Source: Acanthaster planci
Lineage: Eukaryota > Echinodermata > Asteroidea > Valvatida > Acanthasteridae
Direction: 5' to 3'
Assembly (NCBI RefSeq): GCF_001949145.1
Contig: NW_019091355.1
Coordinates: 3,222,814-3,286,813 of the forward strand
Length of the DNA stretch: 64,000 bases
In this document: one piece after another, positions 42,123 through 54,800 of the stretch
Layout of the letters: each line of letters begins with the position of its first letter
How positions within the stretch are numbered: position 1 is the stretch's first letter
Translations under genes and position numbers: made by a program
Notes under the pieces: generated by a model
The model's database searches: none
What the model was told of the DNA's origin: nothing
What the model saw: only the letters and a program-made list of their open reading frames with translations

Positions 42123-45100
42123 ATAAAAATGCTGTGAGAATAGAGTGCAGCTATAATATCTTGTGATTTGAACTGAGACACGTTGCACTTGTACACCTGT
42201 AGCGTATACAGAGTGAAATGAATGGTAGCTGAAGAAGATAAAAAAAAATGACGATATGCATGTACATGCACACGGTGGAATTTGGAAATGGCTTTCAATT
42301 TTTAATTGATGAAGGAGCTGGATGGATAAGGGCCTCTGTACTCACACGTCGCAGTCATGCTGAAGCCTTAAATGGTGTGTTTGCCATGTGCACTCGGGTA
42401 TGCGAATCGCACTGAATACCCAATCTGGCACTGAAGCTTGAGTGCGTGCGTCATCTTCCAGGTTTGGTACAGACTGGAGGTCTCCTTGCCACATTGTCAG
42501 AATAGATCTACATGTAATGTGTGGACCCCGTGTAAGTGTTTACAAGGATGGTGTGTTTTTTATCACATAGCACCAACTTTCCCTGTCCAAAAGCAAACTA
42601 CCAGTACATGTGCCTTTATCACACTGGTACACGAACATAATGCTCACAAAGCATTATGTCTATTCTTTTCTCCATTATTAACGTTACATTTACATGTATA
42701 GTCTCCGGTGTAGTGTGACGGTCACACTGAGCAGAGGAGATGAGGCCTGGCCGCTCGGCTCGCCCCCCTCGGCAAACTCTGGTCAGGAACATTTTCTACA
42801 GTCGGTAAAGTTTCATTCCATTGCTCAGCAAGGACAGCCCTTTTTTTTTTTCTTATCGAAGGAAAGGATCCCTTGAAACTTCCACATTTTGCTCAGTCTC
42901 AGATCTGCAACATCCAGCGGAAGCATTGTCTTTCCTGTTGCTCGCACAGTGCTTTGAACTTTTTACCCCTTTGAGAATTGTATCACAGGCTTTTTCATTT
43001 TGGTATTAGTGACATGAGAATGCCCCGCAAATCATACCGAGCCACTGCTGAAGTCAGTAGAATGGATGTTTCTGACAGAATTAAAAGACCTTGGATGGTA
43101 ACAGCAGTGTTGTTTGATCCTGCTTTATAAAGCTGAAATGAAAGGTACCGGTGCATCAAGGTGCATCCATCTATCACTGGAATGCTATTTAAAAAGTTGT
43201 TGAAAGTCACGTTGGAGACACAAAGGTGCACTATGAAAACTGTGAACATTTTCGAGGAATTTCCTTCCCCAAAAGAACAAAATCCACAAAGGACAAAAGC
43301 TGGAGAGAATTCGACAAAGTGTCGTTGATGGGAAGTTGATGTTGAAAGAAGGGGAGGGGGGAAGTGGAAGGAGATTTCAACAGTTACACCAGCTCTGTGA
43401 TTCTGTACAAGACTGAAAAATCAAAGGTCCCGTGCCGAGCTTTACCGGTAGGAGTGCCCTTTGTGAATGAGATTTATTTATTCGGCGATGGATTTGTCTT
43501 GTCAAAAAAAGAAAAGGGGAGTTTTATTGAAAAAGATTGGCAAGCGATAATTGCATTGCTTATGCTACCGTTGAATTGGACTCAACTATTGGCCCACGAA
43601 ACACGTTTCAAATTTTGTTTGTGTAAGGTCTGTGGACTTGCTCTTGAAGAAGGGATATTTGTTTAAACTGCCAAAAAAAAGAAGCGTCAAAGTTCTTGTC
43701 ATGACACTGGAACTGTTATCTTGATGGTCTGGACGATATTAGTCGAATGAAAAACAAAAATTATTATTTGCACGTGTATGTACAAGGGATCAGATAAATA
43801 ATTGGGTGACGCTGCCAACGTCTGGTCTTAAGAGTTCAGACTTTGGATTTTGGACTAGCAAGACACTTGGCAATTAAATTACCACCGAATGGTAGCTGCA
43901 GAATATCACCGAATACAAAGTTAGACAGCTAGATCAGGTCCAGTGGCCCTGCCTGAATTAAAGCCCGACTTTAACGCTTCAGAATGCTCAACTCGGAGAA
44001 ACCTTCTTTGATGGTTGCAGATGGGACCTGTTCTGATGAACAAGTCACAAGGCTGTCCCAAAAATGTTTTCCAGAGAGGTTGATCAGATATAAGGTTTTC
44101 TTAAATCTTGCCCCACAAGCCACAGAAATTAGTCCAAGAAAGGACGAGCACCCCCCATGGCTTCAGCCCAGATCCCCATCCAAAGATTATGAAGGGTGAA
44201 ATACATACTCCAGTGTCTCAATTGTGACATTTTTACTACGTTGGTCTGCCCCTCGGGAGCAAATTTGCTCTGGTTTTTATGATTGCAATAATTGGTATTT
44301 GTGTGATGTCCAGGATCTCTTGTCATATTTATGTCTTGGTTTCGATGTTAATGCTAACAGCAGGAAATGCACTTTTCAAACCAAGGACTTTAAATCCTCA
44401 ATCCTTCTGTTGAATTATTGAGGATTGTTAAGGTATGGGTTTGGTGTTCTGTTGTCATTACAGTGAGGATTTCTGGACGGGGAATTGTTCATTTTCTAGC
44501 ATATTACTACATGGTCGAAGCTAAGTTACAAAGGCAACTGTTGAACTCATGACCTCGAAGTGTGTCTGTTGAAAACAAGGTGGAAGGGGGAGTGGATTAA
44601 GGGAGAAAGGGGCGGAGTCAGGATTGACTGGAACCACATTTCACAATCTTGATCTCTTGGACCCTTAATGTACTTTGTAGCCTGGTAAAAGAAGTAGGGT
44701 TAAGAAGTAAGCATGTGTTTTACTAAAAGGCATAAGAGGAAATGAAGATGGCTGGTGAGAGGGGTAAATATGCTTCAGCACATAGGATGGTTACCAGCCA
44801 CCAGAATGGGTACCATGCATGAGAGGCGATTACATGTTGTAATGTAAAATACAGAGATCACATTTGTGTACCATGCGTCATACATCTTGCTCAATCGCCT
44901 GGGATAGGTAATTTTTTTGCTCCACATTCAACTGTCATGGTGGCTGTGGTAGGCCAATTAGGGTTAGATTGATGGATTGTCAAATTTTTCAGGGTAATGG
45001 ACTCCCTCCTTCCTCCAAAAGAAACCGAGCCTATGGTGATGTCATTCTCCCAACACAACCCTGTCTTCTGTTCTCACCACTCATTGCCAAGTTCAACACA

Positions 45101-45610
45101 AACATTACTCTGGGGCTGTTAGTCCATTCCGGGCTATCCAGGGAGCCAGACTGACAGATGGGCCTTCATTACAACAATAGCTCCCTGTCTGCTCTTTCCC
45201 GGCCCCTCACTTGTCATCCAAGAGTCTTTCGGTGACCCTCGACCCCTCTTTATGGCTCTTCTGTTGCCCAGGAGACCCTCCCTTGACAACCCCTCCGGGC
45301 TTGGCCCCAGAGTCAGACTCTAATTGGTGTGGGACTCAACTCTGGGAGACTTAAATTCTCTGATTCTTTCATTTGAAAATTGAAAGAAAATTATGCTCTT
45401 AGTAGAATCTTTGAATGATGCAAAACTACAAACTGTACTGTGTTTGTACATGCCAGGCTGTTGAACATCTTTTTGCTGTCAAGTAGGAGTTATTTCTAAA
45501 GACTGAATTTTTTTTCATGAATTGCTTTGAACAATTAGCCTTTTAAGAATTCCTGGGTCACTAGCTTAAGTTGAAGACAGAAGAGGCTTCTACTGTATTT
45601 TGAAGGTTAG

Positions 45611-45844
45611 CACAGTGTTCTGTCTTTGGAGTTCCATACCTATACCCAGCAAGAAATGAGACCGAGGGGTACCCCCCCNNNNNNNNNNNNNNNNNNNNNN
45701 NNNNNNNNNNNNNNNNNNNNNNNNNNNNNNNNNNNNNNNNNNNNNNNNNNNNNNNNNNNNNNNNNNNNNNNNNNNNNNNNNTCTCATACCTTGCTGCATA
45801 TGTCCATACCAACACAGTGTTCTGTCTTTGGAGTTCCATACCTG
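45611..45844 (+). repeat. Direct repeat flanking the second gap
   Basis: ACAGTGTTCTGTCTTTGGAG followed by TTCCATACCT occurs left (from 45612) and right (from about 45814) of the N run. CCATACC words recur between them, suggesting a partly unresolved tandem array. Confidence 0.85.
45679..45781. other. Assembly gap (run of N) inside a repeated block
   Basis: This is a run of 103 undetermined bases. The same ~30-bp segment lies on both sides (from about 45611 and 45813), so the gap probably interrupts a tandem repeat. Confidence 0.98.
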
Positions 45845-48800
45845 ACTCCACTCAATTCCTTCCTGTTAAAGAGTGGGCCTATTTAAAGGAAAATTCACTC
45901 CCTTTGAAACCGGAATTCCTACCCAAGCTAATCTAAAAAGCGTCTTTATTAGTAACACACTCGAAAAGCTGTTGTGGGCTCCTTTGTGGGGATAATGAGT
46001 GACCAAAGCCTAACAGGGCTAACTTGAAGGAGGTGTTATGTAAGACATTCTTGGAAGCTTTACTGAAGGGCAGTTGAGGACAAGAGCATCTCAGAATCTC
46101 GATGACAGGGGAGGGATGGGTTGTCATTCAAAGCCAGTTGAGATCTTGGAAGGAGTTTTAAGCCAATCCACTCCGCCAACACCTGCTGTGATAATGCCTG
46201 CCTAAGTGTGCTATGGTTTCAGAAAGCACCGCAAATATCGTGATAGAGTTGCAGTAGGTTTTGCAACTTACCAAGAGCACCCTGCAGATATCTTGTGTTC
46301 TTAGTGCAGTGGCTGGCTTGGATGGGTTCAAAGTTAAATCGCAGTTTCATTTGCTGGTGTTCCCTTGGCTAACAAGATTCCAGCGACTGCTTAACTCCAT
46401 CATGTTTTCTGTAAATTTGAAAAACACTCACAAACAGGTTGAGGTTAGTAACATTTATCTTGTCTGTTGATATTTGCCCCTCCCCAAAATAAACTGAGGT
46501 CATACATGTACATAATTTGTGCTTGTATCATTTTCTTCCCTGATAAATGACTGCAACTATTTAAAACTAAGGACTTCTTAGGCCTACCTGCGAAGTATCA
46601 TCTTGGTATTTAACTCCTTAATTCAAATTCTGCAAGGAATGCACAAATGTGACCGGCTCTGCCAAAAGGTGTATCCTGTCACTTTTTTTGAATTTGAGTA
46701 ATATATTATCAAATTGCTCACATCCTAAGCTTTCATTTGATACATACTTCATCCCCTTGGCATTTTGCATTTGGAGTTATTTGCCTTTTGCATATTCATA
46801 TAATTTCATTTTATCACTTGCTTTTTGAGATAATATGTTTTAAACATTAAACTTAAATTAGACACTCTCTTGGTTTTCTTAAGCAACAGAGGCTTTCTGG
46901 TCAAGCAATTGGCCTCAAAATATTTTCACCCTCGGCACATGGAATGGGCCATTACGCATTTTTGCATTGCACGACTTCATACACCTTTTTGCAGAGCAGG
47001 TCACAAACGTGGTAGGAATTCTCTGCCAAAGAGAGTTTTGTATATATCTAAGAAGCAAATTTGACCCATAGAGTCATGTTTGTTATAAATGCACCTTGAG
47101 TTTCCCGGTTACAAACAAATCTGGCTTGCCATCATGAATGGAACTCATTGATACCTCGGTGAGAAACCAGAGACCACATTTTGGTGTGGCTTCAAGGGCT
47201 CTTCATTGTTACACTTGGAGGTTACACCTAGTCATACTCCAGCAGGAGTAAAGGCGGTTACCATGGTCACCACTTATCACCCTGGCAGGGATCTTCCCTG
47301 TGATCCATGGGAGAATGAGGGGCCAAAGGCTCGAGGGGGATGGTCTGGCTTCTCTCCGACAACACCACCGTTGCTCTGTGGGAGGAGATTAGCAACACAA
47401 GGACGCTTCATTATGCCCATGATTCATATGACCTGCACATGGAGGAAGGCTGTTGCACTAATTGTTTGGTTTGGGGAGTTGATGACCAGTTTCTATTCAA
47501 ATGATTGAAAAAAATGAGGAAAACTTTTTCAGAAATTGCTGTTGCAGCCAGCTCGTAAAAAATCCACAAAACCTGTTGATAAGTGTCAATTTCAGTTACT
47601 GTGTATATGTTATATTTACTCTTGCTTCTTTATGTCATTTTATCCAAATTTGTTGCTATTTTTGGGGGTTGCACTGGATATATAAGCATTACATTTTGTG
47701 GAGGAAAGTCTGGTGTCTTCTGAGACAATGTGTTAAATTTGTGTGGGGTTTTCCAAAAGGCTTGCCTCGTATCCTGGTCATATGTAAAGTCAACAAGATC
47801 ACCATTCTCTCACAGCGAGGAGAATGCTCTTTCCTTTTGCCTTGTCTGAAAATATGCACTCCTAAATATTACATGTTCATATGTTTTCTTGTTATGCCAA
47901 TTGATACCTCATTTTTGGGGCTTTACATATATATACACAATGTAGATCATTCCCAACTTTGCCCGTGAACACTTCCATAAATTGTGCAAAGGGCAAGCCC
48001 CCACTTTAGGGATATTACAGTGTAAGACAAGGTGCAGACGGGATCTGGCGGCACGTTCGTGCTGATGATAAGGCATGCACTCTTTGAGGGGTTAGGGACA
48101 TACCTGTACATGCACCTGTAGGCTGTATGTCTCTGTGGGTGGAGTTGTAGCTGTGTGGTCCTGCCATGTGCAAGATCACAGATGTTTGATATGCGATTCT
48201 TCAGGGAGCAGCGATTTTGGAGGTGATCCTTCCCAATGCTGCAAACCATATGGGCCCCATCAAATTGACGACCGGCAACAGTGCTGGAGGAAGAACTCCT
48301 GAGATTCTGTATTCAAAATGAAGTCAGAAATTGCACCCAGTCTTGTAGTTCACATTACAGTCTTTAACGCTACTGACAAAGCGGTATTCTAGTTCTAACT
48401 GGCAACACCGATATCCACCTGAGGGCCATGTTTATTTGAATATGAAATGATTTCATAATATTCTCATACTTTATGGATCATGTTTGACTATACCACAGAG
48501 GACGTAGCATCTTATTTCCTGTTTTTCCTTGTAATATAATACTTTCCATATAGTACAGGCACAGATGGTCACCACAGGGGACAGAACCGAACAAGTGACT
48601 GAACTCCGAGAACATAAAAAATCTCTTGTTCCTTTTGTGTGCTTTTCCTCTACCATGGTGAAGTGAACGTAGACAAATTGATAGGGGGAAAAGCTTACGG
48701 TGGCACTGTGCAAAGGAATATATCCCTTGCTGTCTTTCACCACGAATAGCCTGAAATTCCACACAGATAAATTAGTATTCCTGTATGCAGATACCATCAA

Positions 48801-51800
48801 CAGAACGGCACTTTTCATAACAGTCACCATGTACTAAATTATCAGTGCCCTTAGATAGCACCCCTGCCCCCATGGAGTATTCTTCCACTATACCCTGAAA
48901 CTCATCTTATTGTTCTGAGTTTCTCTTGATTACTCACGTCCAGCAGTCAGTGTGGCAGAATTAGCTGTCTCCAGTCCAGAAAAGTTTAGAGGACCAAACC
49001 GCAAGCGGGTCCACTCTTTTCTCGGCGGTTTTTTTCCCCCCTACGGACCCTTGAGATCGCTTGTCCTGAGCAAATTGTGTTTACATTTGGTAAATCCTCC
49101 AGAAAGTGGAACCCATCACTAACTATGGTAAGCCATCCCCCGAATCCGGAAAGGTCAGTCAGGTCCCCTCTATTCGTGGTTTTTAGAGTTGTGCTTGGTT
49201 TTCTGAATTTGGAAGATTTGATTTGAAGACCCCTTTATATTTTTTTGTGGATTTAGGTTTCGAGCAGTTAAGAAAATTGAACATCCCTAGACAAAGGACC
49301 CCTTTGAGTGCAAATTGGCCCCAGGGTAGGGATTGATCTCTGGAGGGAATTGCTGTCAGTAATAGCAGATGATGGGTAGTTTTTTCTGTCAGTGTTAGGC
49401 TCCATGTACAGTACATGTACTTGGCATGGAGGAAGGGGTCTCTGAGCGAGAATTTGTAGATCGAGGAATTCATGGAAAAGCTTCAGTTTGACCAGTCCTC
49501 AGGAGTGAGCATAGAATCTCTACAAAAAGTGCTGTTTTGGACTTTCTGTTACTAACACCAGATGGAATTTAACTATGGAGTTTATTTCTAGCAGAGCAGA
49601 CAACGATCAAGTCTTGTGCTAAACTTATCATTCAGCCGTGTGGAGGTTTTTTTCGGTTCAAGTTGAACTGGGTCTGGCGCCAAGATTTGGCAGCTCGGAC
49701 ACAAATAGTTACATGCACATGTACATCAGTTCAATTATAGAAGGTCTTTCAGGCAGATTGAGAACCAGTCTGGGAGTAGCTTCAGAGGTGGTGCGATTTC
49801 TTATTGGAGGGCAAAGCATAAGCACAAGACCGTTGGTTTGATTTGACCTGATTTTACACACAAGTCACGAACGTTATCAAGCTCCCCTCTGGCCACATAC
49901 ATGTAACCTCGCGGTCTTCTCTTTAGCCCTTTGCTGGTGTGGGATGATGCCCCTCGAGAGGTAAACCAAAGACAAAATAAGAACTATGTCTTATACTTTC
50001 ACAACTTTGCCTTTCTTCAGCGACCCTGATGTTTATAATAAAACTTTTGATAGCTGTGCTGCCTTTTTTACAGCAGGGCCATTTGGGTTTGAACTCAGAA
50101 AACTTGTTTTTCTGGACACCGTCAGCCGTCAAGAATTTAATTGAACTGGACCAGGGACGCTCTCGTCCAAAACTTATGGTCAGACAGACAATGGCATAGC
50201 CTAAAATGTACATTTCCAAGAGTTTTGCTTTAACAATTATATACATTATGTACGTACATGTGGGTCCCAAATTACACAGTGCCAGCGTGCATGATATGTA
50301 GACCGTATTGTATTGTGCTTTAAATGGAAAGTCAGATAAGAACTTTGAATTTGGTACGCAGTACGGTATTTCATACTGAATGTTACACAAAGCGTCAGTT
50401 CAGGTTTTTGAAACGACTGCACCTGGATGTTTACGCTGAGAATGTTTCCGGGCGATTAAATTCACGAATATTCCGAACCTTCCGAATGGGTGGAAGCCCT
50501 GTTCATGTCATACCCAAACATAAAATTCCTGTAACAGATATGTATTGATTTCATGATCTCACAGGTGCAAAGCATTTGGGTGCCTGTACTTTTTGTCCCC
50601 AGTTAATAAAGGTAGAGATTGTGGGCCGGGATTGCAGAGGGGAAAGGTTCAGAGTTGTCACGCATGCTTTGTGCTCCATCAGGCGTGGGGGGGGAGGAGT
50701 TTGAAAGAGAGAAGGGGGATACTGAGGCTTGCGAAAGGGGTATAGGAAGGCAGCATGAGATGGGATAGTGATGGAACAGAGAGAGCGATTGTGACGATGG
50801 ATATCAGCTGATTGGCATTGCATGAGATTAGTCTTAATGTAGCTTGGATTTAACTTTAACCTACATTCCTTTCAGTTGGACGGTTCCCAAACTCTGGGGT
50901 TAACCCTAACAGCCCTGAATCCTCCAATTTTAATATGATTTTGCACACACCCTAGGGATTTAGGGTTACCACTGGATCACAGAGTTTCCTTGCTTGATGT
51001 TCAAATTCCCCTCCCCCCACTCAAAAAAAAAAAGACCAAAGGTTTTCTGACTGACAGACTATCCACTTCAAAAACTTTCAGGCATGAAAGTGTCGCAGAA
51101 TTTTGTATAGTATCGCCATCGTGTGCATCTGTCTCAGACATCCAGGTCCTTTCCACATCCAGGATGTGTGTTACACATTAGACTTTCTGCGATTTAAGTC
51201 ACTTCAGTACCAGCTTGTCGCACCCTCCTCCCCCATGACCTGGCTGGCTGGTGGCTAGACGTGCAGTCTGCGGCACTTAGGTGGGGTTGGTCCCAGAAAC
51301 CATCCTTTTTAGGGTACGTGTAGAAAATTAGGGTACGCTAATACCTCGATCATACACTCGCTGCCTCAGTCGTTTTTTAGATTGAAGCTGCAGATGCCCA
51401 TATAACAACTTACGGATCACCTAGATGAGACACTCATTCAGGATCCAGGAGTTAAGGAAGGGCAGACACATTTTAAGTGATTGCCCCAAGTCTGAGAACT
51501 TGTAGGGCCCTTTTTGATTATTGCTTTGGTGGTTAAAAATAACACTCTACCCTTCAGTAAGTTTGTTCGTATTTGTTTACCAATAGTGGTGAGTGATGCA
51601 TTTCATCTTTCTGAAATGAGAGGAATGGCTGTGTGCATGTCTGAAAATGATGTGAAAGGCCCTGCTGTCGACCCTGATCCGTGCCCTCGTACTTCAAGAT
51701 GGCAGAATTGTATGACCACAGCTACATGTATGTAAACATGTACATAGCACAGCATAGTACAGCACCATGTTGTTCCAGCATGGTTCTCTACCTGAGTGTC

Positions 51801-54800
51801 ATACTTTCACGAGCCAAGGCCGCCACTTCCAGTTTTGCTGTTGCCAGTGATGTGTGAAGTGTTTTGCATCGCAGCAGAGGCTTGTGGTTTGTAGAGAATA
51901 GTAGACCTTGGATTGTGGTGAGACAAGTTCATTCATTGGGAGCAAACAGGGCCCATTGAAACTGGTTGACCAGCTTCCTGCATGGGTAAACAAAAATAGC
52001 CCAACCCACAAGGAGTAGGCTCCTAAACTACAAGTCCTCAATGCAGCCGTTTTGTTTGGATTGGACATAAATTACAGGAAGCCCTCCAGTACCGTGCAAT
52101 TTTGTGAATTATCGTTCCAGCGGAAACGTTCATTTTTTGAGCTTCATATTCCATCTGTGAACTTTGCTCTGATGAAAATCACCAAAGGTTCATTAATAGT
52201 TCATGTCGTAGGCCTACACTGCTGTTTCAAAACTGTCAGAAGAAGACACCCTTCCAACATGTACATGTACATGTAGTTGGCTAGCTGTTTTTATTCTTGG
52301 AGATTTCATGCATATTCACCCTCTTGGTGGTGATGCTGGGGGGATGGCTGAGTGAACCCTACCAAGGGTAGAAAGTACACATCTACTGTCTATAGGTGCA
52401 TTTTTGAAACATATACCCCAGTGTGGTTGTTGCTATGACAATAGACGGTGAGTCATCAATGCTTAAAAAAAAACCTACCAAAAATACACCTGTGGGAGTT
52501 TTTGTATAGAGGCAGGGATTATGGATTGGATAGGTTCAGACAAACATGCCGCCCTGACCACACGCTACATTCACCTTATTACAGACTTCCTGTCAAACTC
52601 AGAATTAATCCAAGGTGAACATCAAGCCTTGCCCAAACCACACCGGATGAGAGAAAAACATGAATGCATCACACAAACAACTTCACACCTCATTTCATCC
52701 ATGCTATCGAGCCCCCCGTTGGCTGGCCAGAGAGGAAGGACAATCATGATGGGAACCTTGTATTTTGCACGTAGTAGCTTACCAAAGTAATACCGCAGAA
52801 CAAGGAAGTCTGAAGTTCCAACCCCTTGGAGAAACGCACACTTGGTTGAGTGCAGCGTGGTCTCGTTTCATGAAATGTTTGTTGCAGTGCATTAAGTCTT
52901 GTGTCCAGAGCTCAGCACAAGGACACATCCGTGTAAGAGTTTTAGAATGCATGCCTAAGGAACTCATCTTGTCTACTACTGGCACCGAAACATTTCCCCG
53001 GCTCCTGCTCTAGTGCTGTGCGGTCAAAGCACAGGACCGCTCAAGCGGTGAACTCCAACAACTCTCCCATGGGGGCCTGTTAATCTATTTTAAAATTGCT
53101 CTGCAGGTGTATGTCATCCCACGTGATAATTTACAGGATATATCAAGTGCACGTTTACACCTTAATGAACACGAACAAGTACATGTACATGTATGTGTAC
53201 ATGTATCGTAGGCCTCCATGGATGGTAAATCCCTTGTTGCATGCATACATGTACATGTACATTGACAGAGCCAAGTGCACTGTGCCACAAACCGGTGTGG
53301 CATTCTTTCCATATCTTACATGTGTAAATGCTGGATAACGCCTTCCGGTAATTAACTGTATCTAGTTTGGCTCATTGAATTGCAATTAATTCTGCATCAG
53401 AGATAAAGCTCCAGATTAGTTAAATGGTTTTATTAATGACTTTAGATAACGTTCTTTGGGGGTGGTATTTATTTAGTGGCTGTGTTGTAACACCTTGGAG
53501 CCTGTATAAATCTCCAGTCAGCATGGACTGCACTAGTTAGAGTGTATGCCAAGGCACAAACAGTTGTCTTACCATATATGGGAATGTGGCGCTAGATCAA
53601 GGTGCGTGATTGGATCAAAGTGAAATTCCAGAGCACTTCAGAGACACCCTTCTTCTGCTGTAAATGGGGTTAGTTAATCGTATCCACAGGCCCACCAGCT
53701 GGCTTTTGGGAGCGTACCACCCCAAAAGTCCCAGAGGACCAGTTGCCTACAATACCATGCAACTGTCCACTGAGATTCTCCGTTCCCCCCAAAGAAACTT
53801 TCTGAAGCATCAAAGACTCTCTGGCTAGGTCTAATTGAAATTCATCCCCCTTTCAATTGAAATCCAATCACCTAATTGGTATTTCATTTGGGCCATTTGT
53901 GGTGAGTTTTCTTCTCCCCTAAGTGCTTCGTACCCAGGCTGGCAGACCCCAACAACACCACGCTAATTAGGTCATGGTGTCAATTGCTTGATAAGTAGCA
54001 GTGCATTTGGTGATCAGGTGCCAAATGGTCCCAAGAGGTTGGTCCCCAGCTTGGGCTGGGCCTTAAGTGGTGGTTCTTTGGAGGGATTTGCATACAGCAG
54101 GCCCATATCCCGGAAAGCCTCCTGACCCTGTCATCTTTAAAAGAAGGTAGCCGTGATTTCTTGAGATGTGTGAGGCTTTGGCAACAAAAGGAGAGCTCGG
54201 TTGATAGTTGGTTGAGAGCATAGTTGGAAAGTCTTTGTAAGAACCAGTGTATTCACCTTGGTTTTGTTGGGGGGGGGAGTCAAGGGGCCAATTTCACAAA
54301 GCTGTTTACCGGTTTTTATACAACACGGAAGTACTTAGAGCAGAAAAGCATTGCTGAGCTGAAATGGGTTACCAGTCAAACGCCATGCGATGCAAGCTGT
54401 GGGTGGTTCTTTGCCAGCATTTTCCGTGCAGAATTCTTATTCGGTATTTCTATTAAATTGGGACCTGATGTGAGACTGAGTCAGCATGTATACATAGAAT
54501 GTGCTGGCTATTCCTTGCTCTCTCGCGCAGTTCGGGCTGATCATCCACTGATTGATTTATGCTGAAAGTGAAATGCCCCGTAATTAGAGAAACATATTTG
54601 CTCTTGGCAACTTGTACGACTAAAAACAGTTTTTTTTTCGAAAGCAAATGTACATGTACATACTGGTACCTGCTAGCTTCAAATGAGCGCTGCTCTAGAG
54701 ATACATGTGCATGTACATAAGCCACGCATGGGTCACAGCACACAAACACGTGTGACGATGTGTTACTTTGGCACTTGAGTTACACTAAGTTACAGGAGCT

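Larger units (their letters stand above)
29857..45678. other. Noncoding stretch up to the second gap
   Basis: No exon is recognised. It holds two hairpins (30126-30208 and 37061-37142), a dense cluster of TACATGTA variants at 33720-33930, the longest hexamer tract of the window (37567-37597), an AT-rich near-palindrome at 35968-36004, G10 and C12 runs (33411-33420 and 39371-39382), and an 81-bp duplication (41962-42122). The longest open frame (40478-40987) shows no domain I recognise. Confidence 0.5.

Noticed and set aside
45561-45886. Open frames across the second gap
   Set aside because: They span 103 N and a tandem repeat and show no domain.
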